Part shown: positions 16,961-25,967 of the stretch, one piece after another | Layout of the letters: each line of letters opens with the position of its first letter | How positions within the stretch are numbered: the first letter of the stretch is position 1 | Assembly: GCA_017511805.1 (NCBI GenBank) | Contig: JAFWJA010000015.1 | Coordinates: forward strand, 67,098-131,097 | Reading direction: 5' to 3' | Length of the DNA stretch: 64,000 nt | DNA from: Bacilli bacterium | GTDB taxonomy: Bacteria; Bacillota_I; Bacilli_A; RF39; UBA660 | Program-made: the position numbers and the translations under genes | The notes under the pieces: generated by a model | What the model was told of the DNA's origin: nothing | What the model saw: the letters and a program-made list of their open reading frames with translations, nothing else | Databases searched by the model: none

Positions 16961-18718
16961 ATGATAAACTTTAAAGAAGATGAGTATTTACACAATTTAA
17001 ACCATAGCTGTGCTCATATGCTAGCGCAGGCTGTAAAACATTTATATCCAGATGCTAAATTCTGGGTAGGACCAGTAATAGATGAAGGTTTTTATTACGA
17101 TATTGATTTAGGTGATAAAGTTATTACTGAAGAAGATATACCTGTTATCGAAAAAGAAATGAAAAAATTAGCTAAAGATGGTAAAAGAATAGTAAGACAT
17201 GAACTATCTAGAGAAGAAGCTTTAGAAATGTTTAAAGATGATCCATATAAAGTAGATTTAATTAATAATATGCCTGAAGATGAAGTTATTTCTGCATATT
17301 CACAAGGAGATTTTACTGATTTATGTAGAGGTGGACATGTTGATACATTAAAAGAATGTAAAAACTTTAAATTAATTAAGTTCTCAGGAGCATATTATAA
17401 AGGTGATTCTAATAATAAAGTACTTCAAAGAATATATGGTGTATGTTTACCAACACCTGAAGAATTAGAAGCTCATTTAAAAGAATTAGAAGAAGCTAAG
17501 GAAAGAGATCATAGAAAGATAGGTAAAGATCAAAATTTATTCTTTACTCATAAATTAGTAGGGGCTGGTCTTCCTTTATTTACACCTAATGGTGCAACTA
17601 TAAGAAGAGAACTAGAAAGATATATTCAAGATAAAGAAATTAGACAAGGCTATAAACATGTTTATTCACCAGTTTTAGCTACAACAGAAATGTATAAAAT
17701 AAGTGGTCACTGGGATCATTATAAAGAAGATATGTTCCCAATTATGAAACTAGATAATGAAGAATTAGTATTAAGACCAATGAATTGTCCTCATCATGCA
17801 TTAATATATAAAAATGATTTACATTCTTATAGAGATTTACCTGTTAGAATGGGTGAAATAGCTAATGTATTTAGATATGAAGCAAGTGGAGCAGTATGTG
17901 GTCTTGAAAGAGTTAGAGAAATATGTCAAAATGATGCTCATTTATTTGTTAGACCAGATCAAATAAAAGAAGAAGTAGGTAACGTAATTAAACTTATATT
18001 TGATGTATATATAGATGATTTTGGTTTCTCAAAAGATTGCTTTAAATTTAGATTATCAAAAAGAGATAAAGATAAAGCTAAATATATAGATAATGATGAA
18101 ATGTGGGAAACAGCAGAATCTCAATTAAAAGAAATAATGGATGAATTAAAACTAGATTACTATGAACAAGAAGGAGAAGCAGCATTCTATGGACCAAAGA
18201 TAGATATTCAAATTAAAACTGCTTTAGGTCATGATATAACTATTCCAACTTGTCAATTAGATTTCTCTTTACCAGAAAGATTTGATTTAACTTATGTTGA
18301 TGAAAAAGGTAATAAAGTAAGACCAGTTGTTATTCATAGAGCAATCTTAGGTTCTTCAGAAAGATTTATGTCATTCTTACTTGAAGAAAAGAAGGGTATA
18401 TTACCATTATGGCTTGCTCCTGTTCAAGTAAATGTAGTACCTGTTAATAATGAATATCATCTAAGATATGCTAAAGAAGTACAAGAATTATTACTTCAAA
18501 ATGGTATAAGAACAGAACTAGATGATAGAGAAGAAAAACTAGGTTATAGATTAAGAGAATCTGTTATAAAAAAGATTCCTATTACTCTAATACTAGGTGA
18601 CAAAGAAAAAGATAATGAACAAATATCATTTAGAAGATATGGTTCTGAAGAAACAATAACTGTTTCAAAAGATGATTTTGTTACTTTAATTAAAAATGAA
18701 ATAAACAATAAGAAATAA
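16961..18718 (+). CDS. thrS: Threonyl-tRNA synthetase without TGS domain
   Basis: Charges tRNA-Thr. The 585-aa protein starts directly at the editing domain (HSCAHMLAQAV with its HxxxH, and CRGGH for the second ligand pair), so the usual N-terminal TGS domain of about 60 residues is missing. The class II catalytic core has motif 2 (FRYEASGAVCGLERVREI), zinc-ligand region NCPHH, and motif 3 (ILGSSERF); the anticodon-binding domain closes the protein. AAGGAGGAG stands 8 bases before the ATG, and there is no open frame for a TGS domain because the T-box terminator lies just upstream. Confidence 0.96.
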   Translation: MINFKEDEYLHNLNHSCAHMLAQAVKHLYPDAKFWVGPVIDEGFYYDIDLGDKVITEEDIPVIEKEMKKLAKDGKRIVRHELSREEALEMFKDDPYKVDLINNMPEDEVISAYSQGDFTDLCRGGHVDTLKECKNFKLIKFSGAYYKGDSNNKVLQRIYGVCLPTPEELEAHLKELEEAKERDHRKIGKDQNLFFTHKLVGAGLPLFTPNGATIRRELERYIQDKEIRQGYKHVYSPVLATTEMYKISGHWDHYKEDMFPIMKLDNEELVLRPMNCPHHALIYKNDLHSYRDLPVRMGEIANVFRYEASGAVCGLERVREICQNDAHLFVRPDQIKEEVGNVIKLIFDVYIDDFGFSKDCFKFRLSKRDKDKAKYIDNDEMWETAESQLKEIMDELKLDYYEQEGEAAFYGPKIDIQIKTALGHDITIPTCQLDFSLPERFDLTYVDEKGNKVRPVVIHRAILGSSERFMSFLLEEKKGILPLWLAPVQVNVVPVNNEYHLRYAKEVQELLLQNGIRTELDDREEKLGYRLRESVIKKIPITLILGDKEKDNEQISFRRYGSEETITVSKDDFVTLIKNEINNKK

Positions 18719-18746
18719 AAAAAGAAGCATTAAGCTTCTTTTTTTG
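18717..18746. terminator. Shared terminator between thrS and rpmB
   Basis: AAAAAAGAAGC pairs with GCTTCTTTTTT around ATTA. It serves thrS, and on the minus strand it contains the last codons and stop of rpmB. Confidence 0.85.
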
Positions 18747-18909
18747 AGTTCTTTTTAAAAGTTCTTGCTTCTCTAGCTGTAGTTACAATAGTAACTCCAT
18801 CTATAGTAGTCTTTTGATAATTTAATTTTTGAACTTTATTTGTTCTTATATGTGAATGGGATACTTTTTTCGCAGCGTTATTTCTTTTACTAGTTACTTT
18901 ATTAGCCAT
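18730..18909 (-). CDS. rpmB: 50S ribosomal protein L28
   Basis: A 59-aa basic protein in the large subunit: MANKVTSKRNNAAKKVSHSH, an IRTNKVQKLNYQK stretch, DGVTIVTTAREARTFKK and a Lys-rich end. The HxxxRTNKxxxxNxQ and VxTxARxxRT patterns are those of L28. There are no Cys pairs, so it is the zinc-free form. AAAGGAGG lies upstream of the ATG at 18909. The gene ends inside the terminator hairpin it shares with thrS. Confidence 0.92.
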   Translation of the reverse strand: MANKVTSKRNNAAKKVSHSHIRTNKVQKLNYQKTTIDGVTIVTTAREARTFKKNSKKEA

Positions 18910-19041
18910 ACTTCTTCCTCCTTTAAAACACGTCTTATTAACTTTAACACATTATTTTGTTTTAGTCAATGTAATTTGTTATAATTTGTTAGTAAAATAA
19001 AGAAATATAGTGTATAATTAACTATATAAGGGAGGGATAAT

Positions 19042-21903
19042 ATGTATATACCATTATGTGTCAAAACTGATTATTCCATCCTTTCCTCGTTAATAAAAGT
19101 AGAAGATCTAGTTTCAAAAGCTAAAGAATATGGTTTTACCGGAGTAGGTATTGTTGATGATAATTTGTCCTACGTGATGGAGTTTTATAATTTAGCTATT
19201 AAGAACGGAATAAAACCTATAATAGGTTTAGAGATAGAACTAGATAATAAGAAAGTATATTTATATGCGAAGAACTATTTAGGATATCAAAATCTATGTT
19301 ATATAACTAGTAATGATAAGAATGTAGATATGATTAAGAGTAATTCTTCTAATTTAATCTGTATACTTCCATATAGTTCAATAGATCTATATGATAAGTT
19401 AAATATACCTGATACTTATATTGGATATACTAATAAAGAAGATATAGATTATAAATATAAGAATATATATATAAATGAAGCTAGATGTTTTAATAAAGAA
19501 GATTCTGAGTATTTAAAGTATTTAACATTAATAAAAGAAGGTAAAACTGTTGATGATGAAGTATCTGTTTATGAGAATTCTGTTTTATTAGATAAGGTAG
19601 ATATAGATAAACAAGAACAAAGTTTCTTTGATGAAATATATAATATGATTGATTTAAAGATAGAGAAACAGGACTTATTACCTAGATTTAGTGATGATAA
19701 AGATTTTAATGAAAATGAGTACTTAGAAAAATTATGTAAAAAAGGTCTTCTTAAAAGGTTTGATAACAAAGTACCTATTAAATATGCTAAAAGATTAGAA
19801 AATGAGTTAGATATTATTAAGAATATGGGATTTTCTAATTACTTCTTAGTAGTTTGGGACTATGTTAAATACGCTAAAAAGAGTGGTATATTAGTAGGTC
19901 CAGGAAGAGGATCAGCTGCTGGTTCACTTGTTAGTTATTCACTTGGTATAACAGATATAGATCCAATTAAATATGATTTATATTTTGAAAGATTTTTAAA
20001 TCCTGAACGAGTAACTATGCCGGATATAGATATGGATTTTGAAGCTACTAGAAGAGATGAAGTAATTGATTATGTTACTAATAAATATGGTAGTAAAAGA
20101 GTATGTGAAATAATAACATATGGTACTTTAAAAGCAAAGATGGTTTTAAGAGATATTGCTAGAGTATTTAATATGGATAACAAGGTAGATTCTTTTATTA
20201 AGATGTTTGATAGTAATATGTCATTAGAAGATAATTTAAAGACTAATAATATTAGTTCTATTGTTAAAAAAGATGTATTACTTTCTAATATATGTAAGAT
20301 ATCATTAAAGCTAGAAGGATTAAAAAGATTAACATCTATTCATGCTGCAGGTGTTATTATAAGTAATAAAGAACTAGATAGATATATCCCAGTATATAAA
20401 AGTGATAATAATAATGTATCAGGTTTTACTATGGGATATATTGAATCTCTTGGTCTACTTAAAATGGACTTTTTAGCATTAGATAACTTAGTATTAATTA
20501 GTAATATTATTAAAGAAATACCTAATTTTGATATTAAAAAGATTAGTCTAGATGATGAAAAGACTCTTGATATATTTAGAAATGTAAAAACAGATGGAAT
20601 ATTTCAATTTGAATCTTCTGGTATGAAGAATGTACTTAGAAAGTTTCCAATTAAGTCATTTAAAGATTTATCTGTAATACTGGCTTTATTTAGACCAGGA
20701 CCAATGGATAGTATAGATACTTATATTAAAAGAATGAAGGCATTAGAAAAGATAGATTATATACATGAAGATTTAAAACCAGTTTTAGAAGAAACATATG
20801 GAATAATAGTATACCAGGAACAAATAATGAGAATTGCAAATATTATGGCTGGATTTAGTTTAGGAGAAGCTGATGTTTTAAGAAGAGCAATGAGTAAAAA
20901 GTCTGAAAAACTAATGAAAGAACAAAAAGAAAAGTTTATTTCAGGTTCTATTAAGAATGGTTATAAAGAAGATGTCGCTACTAAAACATTTGACTATATA
21001 TATAAATTTGCAGCATATGGATTTAACAAAGCACACTCAGTTAGTTATTCTCTTATATCATATCAAATGGCTTATTTAAAGGCTCATTATACTAACCATT
21101 ACATGAAGTACTTATTATCAATGGTAATAGGTAATGAAATAAAGACTAAGGACTATATAAATGAGTGTAAATTAAATAATATTAAAATATTAAAACCTGA
21201 TATTAATCTTAGTTCAATAGAATATTTAATAGAAAATGGTAATATTAGATTTCCTCTTACTTCAATTAAATCAGTTGGTCTAGTTGCATGTAAAACTATA
21301 ATAGAAGAAAGAGAAAAGAGTAAGTATATAGATTTCCTTGATTTTGTATCTAGAACATATTCTAAAGGTGTTAATAAAAAGATATTAGAACAGTTAATAT
21401 ATTCTGGTGCTTTTGATAGTATTAGTGCTAATAAAAAGACTTTAATTAATAATTTAGATATATCTATTAATTATGCAGAACTAACTAGTAATTTAGATTC
21501 ATCTTTAGTAGATAAACCAGAATTTGATGTTAGTGAAGAATTTACTAAAGAAGAATTAACTGATATGGAATTTAAAACTTTTGGTTTTTATTTATCTAAT
21601 CATCCAGTACAAAAATATAGACAGAATAATATTACTACTATGAATTTAAAAGAGTATTTTAATAAAGTAATAACAATATATTTACTTGTTGATAGAAAGA
21701 ATGAAATAATTACTAAAAAGAAAGATAAAATGTTATTTATATCTGGTTCTGATGAATTTTCTTCAGTTGAGTTAGTTATATTCCCTAAAGTATATGAAAG
21801 ATTCTTTAATATTACTAGGGGAGAAGTATATAAATTTATTGCTAAAGTAGAAAAAAGAGGCAGTGAATATCAACTAATAGTCAATAATATAGAAAAGTTA
21901 TAG
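19042..21903 (+). CDS. dnaE: DNA polymerase III alpha subunit, DnaE type
   Basis: Replicative polymerase subunit. In the 953-aa protein an N-terminal PHP domain (CVKTDYSILSSL, GIVDDNLSYV) has lost the metal-binding His residues of active PHP domains. The polymerase core follows (GPGRGSAAGSLVSY, PDIDMDFE with the catalytic Asp pair, LFRPGPMDS, KSEKLMKEQKEKF, FNKAHSVSYS), then a helix-hairpin-helix region and a C-terminal OB domain. At 953 aa it is shorter than common DnaE (about 1,100), like the compact DnaE of some Bacilli and Mollicutes. GGGAGGGAT precedes the ATG. No PolC is in this window. Confidence 0.95.
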   Translation: MYIPLCVKTDYSILSSLIKVEDLVSKAKEYGFTGVGIVDDNLSYVMEFYNLAIKNGIKPIIGLEIELDNKKVYLYAKNYLGYQNLCYITSNDKNVDMIKSNSSNLICILPYSSIDLYDKLNIPDTYIGYTNKEDIDYKYKNIYINEARCFNKEDSEYLKYLTLIKEGKTVDDEVSVYENSVLLDKVDIDKQEQSFFDEIYNMIDLKIEKQDLLPRFSDDKDFNENEYLEKLCKKGLLKRFDNKVPIKYAKRLENELDIIKNMGFSNYFLVVWDYVKYAKKSGILVGPGRGSAAGSLVSYSLGITDIDPIKYDLYFERFLNPERVTMPDIDMDFEATRRDEVIDYVTNKYGSKRVCEIITYGTLKAKMVLRDIARVFNMDNKVDSFIKMFDSNMSLEDNLKTNNISSIVKKDVLLSNICKISLKLEGLKRLTSIHAAGVIISNKELDRYIPVYKSDNNNVSGFTMGYIESLGLLKMDFLALDNLVLISNIIKEIPNFDIKKISLDDEKTLDIFRNVKTDGIFQFESSGMKNVLRKFPIKSFKDLSVILALFRPGPMDSIDTYIKRMKALEKIDYIHEDLKPVLEETYGIIVYQEQIMRIANIMAGFSLGEADVLRRAMSKKSEKLMKEQKEKFISGSIKNGYKEDVATKTFDYIYKFAAYGFNKAHSVSYSLISYQMAYLKAHYTNHYMKYLLSMVIGNEIKTKDYINECKLNNIKILKPDINLSSIEYLIENGNIRFPLTSIKSVGLVACKTIIEEREKSKYIDFLDFVSRTYSKGVNKKILEQLIYSGAFDSISANKKTLINNLDISINYAELTSNLDSSLVDKPEFDVSEEFTKEELTDMEFKTFGFYLSNHPVQKYRQNNITTMNLKEYFNKVITIYLLVDRKNEIITKKKDKMLFISGSDEFSSVELVIFPKVYERFFNITRGEVYKFIAKVEKRGSEYQLIVNNIEKL

Positions 21904-21917
21904 AAATATAACTTTTT
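21895..21917 (+). terminator. Terminator overlapping the dnaE stop
   Basis: AAGTTAT (21895-21901) pairs with ATAACTT (21908-21914), then T. The core AAGTTATAGAAATATAACTT recurs after the next gene. Confidence 0.8.
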
Positions 21918-21970
21918 TATTTACAAATTATACTAAATATGTATAATAATAACTTCGAAAGGAGATACTT

Positions 21971-22558
21971 ATGAGCATTAATAAAGAAAGAGCATTAGAA
22001 GATTTAACTTATTATAGTTATTATAACCCTGAAGCAATTGAACAAGCATTACCACTTTATTATAAAATTAAGTTGGCTGCTACTCAAATTTATTATAATA
22101 GCCCTTTTTATGGAGAAACTGATTTTTCTAAAGAGAATGGGTTAGATGAGAGAAAATATATCTTCCCAGCTAGCATGTTTAGTCGTGAAGAAGGTAGATT
22201 TGAAAATATCGAAGGAGATTCTGATATTGAAACTCAAATTGCTGATTGTTTAAAAATATTTTCTCAACAAGAAAACTTTTTGATTATAATGCATGGTCAT
22301 GGTGGTGGAGATCATACTCCATATGTCAATACCGTTGAGGTTACAGCTAAAAGAGAAGTATTAGAAGAATTTCAAAAAGAAATGGTTGAAGAACATATAA
22401 AAGATTCTAAATTACTTGAACAACTTATTAAAGTAGGATTAAATGTTACTAAGATTACTAGAGAAGATTTCTTGTTTATTAAGAAAAAAATGGCTGAAGG
22501 CGACACACATGACTATTCAGAACCAATAGTAAAAGTAAATAGAAAACCTAATTTATAA
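21971..22558 (+). CDS. Unknown soluble protein, 195 aa
   Basis: No family is recognised. The protein is soluble with no signal or membrane segment. Features are an aromatic N-terminal region (DLTYYSYYNPEAIEQAL), a central His/Gly-rich segment IIMHGHGGGDHTPYVNTVEV that could form a metal or phosphate site, and a charged helical end. AAAGGAGAT stands before the ATG. It is alone between two terminators and has a near-identical hairpin to that of dnaE behind it. Confidence 0.65.
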   Translation: MSINKERALEDLTYYSYYNPEAIEQALPLYYKIKLAATQIYYNSPFYGETDFSKENGLDERKYIFPASMFSREEGRFENIEGDSDIETQIADCLKIFSQQENFLIIMHGHGGGDHTPYVNTVEVTAKREVLEEFQKEMVEEHIKDSKLLEQLIKVGLNVTKITREDFLFIKKKMAEGDTHDYSEPIVKVNRKPNL

Positions 22559-22568
22559 TAGTAATAAT

Positions 22569-22599
22569 AAAAAAGTTATAGAAATATAACTTTTTTTTT
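22569..22599 (+). terminator. Terminator after the 195-aa gene
   Basis: AAAAAAGTTAT pairs with ATAACTTTTTT, followed by T. It shares a 20-base core with the dnaE terminator. Confidence 0.85.
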
Positions 22600-22627
22600 G
22601 ATATACTTATAATAAGGGTGATGGCAT

Positions 22628-24046
22628 GTGAATAAGACGAAGATGGTGGGTACTATTGGTCCTAATTCTTTTGATTATACTATCATTAGAAATATGATAG
22701 TCTCTGGCATTGATGTAATTAGAATTAATATGACTTACGCAAGTTTTGATTTTGCTAAACAAGTTATACTAGCTGTTAGAAAAATAAACCTAGAAGAAAA
22801 TGTTAATACAGGTATTATGCTTGATACAGTTGGACCAGTACTTAGAATAGGTGGATTAGAAAAACCTATTATTAATTTAGAAAAAGGTAAAATGATTAGA
22901 ATAGTCGCAACTGGTATTATAGGTAATTCTGAAATGATATCTGTACCTTATAAAGAAATAATTACTCATACTAAAGTAGGAGATTATATTTTTATTAATA
23001 ATGCATCAGTAAAGTTACAAGTAGTAACTAAAAACGATGATACTTTAGTTTGTACTATTAAAAATAGTGGAAGAATAATATCTGAGTCTACATTACATAT
23101 CCCTACATTAGATTTAAATATGAAATTTTTATCTAAATATGATGAAGAAATAATCAAGTTTGCTTTAGAAATGCAAGTAGATTATCTAGCTCTTTCTAAT
23201 GTTAAAGAAGAAATGGATGTACTTGATGTTAATGACATATTAATTAGTTTAAATGATAATAATATACAATTACTTAGTAAAATAGAAAATAGGCATGCCT
23301 TAGAACAAATAGATAGAATATTAAAAGTTAGTGATGGAATAATAATTTCTAGAGGAGATCTAGCAATAGATGTTAGTATTGAAAAAGTTCCTCAAATACA
23401 AAAAGAGTTAACTGAAAAAGCTAAAAAGAACGAAAAAATAGTAATTATATCAACTGATATGCTTGCGTCTATGGAAGTAAATGAAGTTCCAACACGAGCA
23501 GAAGTATCAGATGTTGCTAATTCAGTACTAGATCATGTAGATGCTTTAATACTAGGTGGAGAAACAGCAATAGGTAATTATCCTGTTGAAGTAGTTAAAA
23601 CTATGAATAGTATTATAGATGAAGTAGAAAATAGTATAGATTATAATGATTTATTACATGAAATAACTAGATTTGAAAATATAAATATATCTAAAGCAAT
23701 AGCGTATTCATCAGTAGATTCAGCAAATAGAGTTGGTGCGAAAGCAATAATATGTTCAACTATGTCTGGTTCTACTGCTAGAGATATTAGTAATTATAGA
23801 CCTAGTTGCCCAGTAATAGCTATATCACCAAATTCAAAAGTAGTTAGAGGTTTATCAATTAATTACGGAATAATACCTAGAATAGTAGGTATGGCAGAAA
23901 ATACAGATGAATTAGTTGATCTATCTATACAAGCTGCTAGAAGAATACTTAACTTACAAAAAGGTGATAAAGTAGTTATTGCGGGTTCATTTCCGTTAGA
24001 ATCAGTTAATTATACTAATTTTATGAAAATAGAGGAGATAAAATGA
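22628..24046 (+). CDS. Divergent pyruvate kinase paralogue
   Basis: Full-length (472 aa) member of the pyruvate kinase family with changed signature residues. Kept: Arg and Asn of RINM, the Asp-Thr pair of LDTVGP, the catalytic Lys and metal-ligand Glu of SKIEN, Asp of SRGDLA, Thr of STDML, and PTRAEVSDVAN. Changed: NFSHG to NMTYA, DTKGPEIR to DTVGPVLR, RGDLG to RGDLA, SGET to GGET. A typical pyruvate kinase is also present at 32 kb, so this copy is probably specialised, weak or regulatory. The start is GTG at 22628 after GGGTGATGGC. It overlaps the next gene by 4 bases (ATGA). Confidence 0.8.
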   Translation: MNKTKMVGTIGPNSFDYTIIRNMIVSGIDVIRINMTYASFDFAKQVILAVRKINLEENVNTGIMLDTVGPVLRIGGLEKPIINLEKGKMIRIVATGIIGNSEMISVPYKEIITHTKVGDYIFINNASVKLQVVTKNDDTLVCTIKNSGRIISESTLHIPTLDLNMKFLSKYDEEIIKFALEMQVDYLALSNVKEEMDVLDVNDILISLNDNNIQLLSKIENRHALEQIDRILKVSDGIIISRGDLAIDVSIEKVPQIQKELTEKAKKNEKIVIISTDMLASMEVNEVPTRAEVSDVANSVLDHVDALILGGETAIGNYPVEVVKTMNSIIDEVENSIDYNDLLHEITRFENINISKAIAYSSVDSANRVGAKAIICSTMSGSTARDISNYRPSCPVIAISPNSKVVRGLSINYGIIPRIVGMAENTDELVDLSIQAARRILNLQKGDKVVIAGSFPLESVNYTNFMKIEEIK

Positions 24047-24570
24047 ATATAGAAGAGGTTTTAAAAAATAATAACAACTTGTTTAATGAATATCCAATAT
24101 TTGAAATAGAATATAATCAAGATGGAACAAAGAAATCTTTTTATGAATTAGCAAGTGAAAGAGATATAAAAGAGACACAAATTAAAAGTGATGAAAATGA
24201 ATTAGACTTTCTTTTTAGTCAAAATAAGATTACTAAAGAAGATTATGATAAATCAAAAGAAGAACTAGAATTTAAATTAGAAAAACAGAATACAGTTTAT
24301 AATGATTTAATATTTAGTTTAATATCAGAGGAAGAATTAAATGATTTAAAAAAAGAAATAGAAAAAGCTAATTTAAATGATATAGATTTAAAAAGATTAG
24401 CTAGTTCATTAGGTTCTATTGCAGAAGAAAAGATAGCTGATTTTCAAAATAATAACAAACAGTTTAAAGAAGAGAACTTAAAAGAATGGAATGCTAGATA
24501 TGATTCAATAGCAAGAAGTTATGGAAAAACTAGAGAATTAGAGAGTTTTATTCTAAGTTTAATAGAATAA
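24043..24570 (+). CDS. Unknown coiled-coil protein, 175 aa
   Basis: A strongly charged, mostly helical protein with likely coiled coil between residues about 30 and 120 (for example KEDYDKSKEELEFKLEKQNT). No membrane segment or recognised family. It starts with ATGA overlapping the stop of the pyruvate kinase paralogue, so translation is coupled and a shared function is possible. The gene end folds into a terminator. Confidence 0.65.
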   Translation: MNIEEVLKNNNNLFNEYPIFEIEYNQDGTKKSFYELASERDIKETQIKSDENELDFLFSQNKITKEDYDKSKEELEFKLEKQNTVYNDLIFSLISEEELNDLKKEIEKANLNDIDLKRLASSLGSIAEEKIADFQNNNKQFKEENLKEWNARYDSIARSYGKTRELESFILSLIE

Positions 24571-24585
24571 ACTCTCTTTTTATGT
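24541..24585 (+). terminator. Terminator formed by the end of the coiled-coil gene
   Basis: GAGAGTTTTATTCTA (24541-24555) pairs, with one bulge, with TAGAATAAACTCTC, followed by TTTTT. The last codons and the stop lie in the stem. Confidence 0.85.
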
Positions 24586-24608
24586 TATTATATTGGCAGG
24601 TGGTTTAG

Positions 24609-25121
24609 GTGAAAGATATATTAATGATATATGGATCTAGTGTTTTTACATCAATTATTTATAATGCAGGTGTTTATTTAAAAATACATAAAGATGCTAG
24701 AAAGAAAGTAATGAAAAAATTAAGGTTTAATGGAGATTTAACTAAACATACCAAAAAAGAATTAAGAAAATTAAATGTAGATCTCATTATTGCAATAATG
24801 CTAGGTATTAAGAATTCTGTAATACCAGGTTTAAATGTGGTGTATTCTGTTAATAGTTATGAGTGCTCTGATATTATAGAAGAGACTTTTGAAGAAGAAT
24901 ATAATTATATAGTAGATAAAGCTAATGAAAAAGAGGAATTCGCTAGAAGAGCGTATTTAGATACTTTAAGAGAAATAAGAGATACTTTAGCTACAAAAGA
25001 AATATTAGAATGTGTTGATAAAGATGTTGTAAATAATTTAGATAATGATGAATATAGACCAAGTAGAAAAACATTTGTAAAAGCAATAAAGTGCATGGTA
25101 TATGGAACAAAAGTAAAGTAA
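24609..25121 (+). CDS. Unknown protein, 170 aa, possibly membrane-associated
   Basis: The N-terminus is moderately hydrophobic (MIYGSSVFTSIIYNAGVYL), followed by a basic stretch (residues 28-55), a second hydrophobic region (VDLIIAIMLGIKNSVIPGLN) and a charged helical C-terminus. No family is recognised. The start is GTG at 24609 after GGTGG. It has its own terminator and stands upstream of cdsA. Confidence 0.6.
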   Translation: MKDILMIYGSSVFTSIIYNAGVYLKIHKDARKKVMKKLRFNGDLTKHTKKELRKLNVDLIIAIMLGIKNSVIPGLNVVYSVNSYECSDIIEETFEEEYNYIVDKANEKEEFARRAYLDTLREIRDTLATKEILECVDKDVVNNLDNDEYRPSRKTFVKAIKCMVYGTKVK

Positions 25122-25139
25122 CAATTGTTACTTTTTTTT
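25115..25139 (+). terminator. Terminator after the 170-aa gene
   Basis: AAAGTAAC (25115-25122) pairs with GTTACTTT (25127-25134) around AATT, then T run. Confidence 0.85.
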
Positions 25140-25184
25140 CTTGTAAATATATACTAATTATTATATAATTATAATGGTGATGGT

Positions 25185-25958
25185 ATGAGGAAGAGAATAA
25201 TTAGTGCGGCAATATTATTAATGATATATGCCCCTATAATTGCTTTAGGTGGTAATCTATTTAAAGTAGGAATAACAATAACAGGAATACTTACTTTTAG
25301 AGATATTTTGTTATTAATTAAGAAAGAGAATAATATACCTTTAGCAATTGAAATAATATCTTATGTTTTAGTTGGAGGTTTAATAATTAGTTCTGAATAT
25401 TTTATGGCAGTACTTGCAGGAATATTTATAGTTATGTTTGCTCCAATGCTTTTATTAAGAGAAAAGGAATATAGTTTTGATGCTGCTGTTAGATTAATTA
25501 TGTCAATTATATTATTTGGTTATGCATTTTCAATACTATATAATTTAAGAGATATATCTCTTCATTCATTCATATATTTGGCCCTAATACCTATACTTAC
25601 AGACACTTTTGCGTTTGTTGGAGGTAAATTTTTAGGCAAACATAGATTAATGCCAAAAGTATCACCAAATAAGACTATAGAGGGTACTTTATCTGGTCTT
25701 TTAGCGGGTTCTTTATTCCCAACAATTTATTATGTTTGTTTTGTAGATCAAAGTGAGAAATTCTTTGATATATTAATAGTTAGTATTATATTATCAATAC
25801 TAGGTCAAATAGGTGATTTAGTATTTAGTGCAATTAAAAGAAGATTTAATGTTAAAGACTATTCTAATTTAATCCCAGGACATGGTGGTCTATTAGATTT
25901 ATTTGATAGTTTAGTATTTGTATCATTATCTTTTTCAATTGTTAGTATGCTTATATAG
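25185..25958 (+). CDS. cdsA: Phosphatidate cytidylyltransferase
   Basis: Makes CDP-diacylglycerol for phospholipid synthesis in the membrane. The 257-aa protein has about seven membrane helices. The C-terminal family signature is complete: KVSPNKTIEGTLSG, then GQIGDLVFSAIKRRFNVKD, and IPGHGGLLDLFDS with the metal-binding Asp residues. GGTGATGGT precedes the ATG. rseP starts 9 bases after it, as in the conserved uppS-cdsA-dxr-rseP order, but uppS and dxr are missing from this interval. Confidence 0.95.
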   Translation: MRKRIISAAILLMIYAPIIALGGNLFKVGITITGILTFRDILLLIKKENNIPLAIEIISYVLVGGLIISSEYFMAVLAGIFIVMFAPMLLLREKEYSFDAAVRLIMSIILFGYAFSILYNLRDISLHSFIYLALIPILTDTFAFVGGKFLGKHRLMPKVSPNKTIEGTLSGLLAGSLFPTIYYVCFVDQSEKFFDILIVSIILSILGQIGDLVFSAIKRRFNVKDYSNLIPGHGGLLDLFDSLVFVSLSFSIVSMLI

Positions 25959-25967
25959 GAGGATGAA

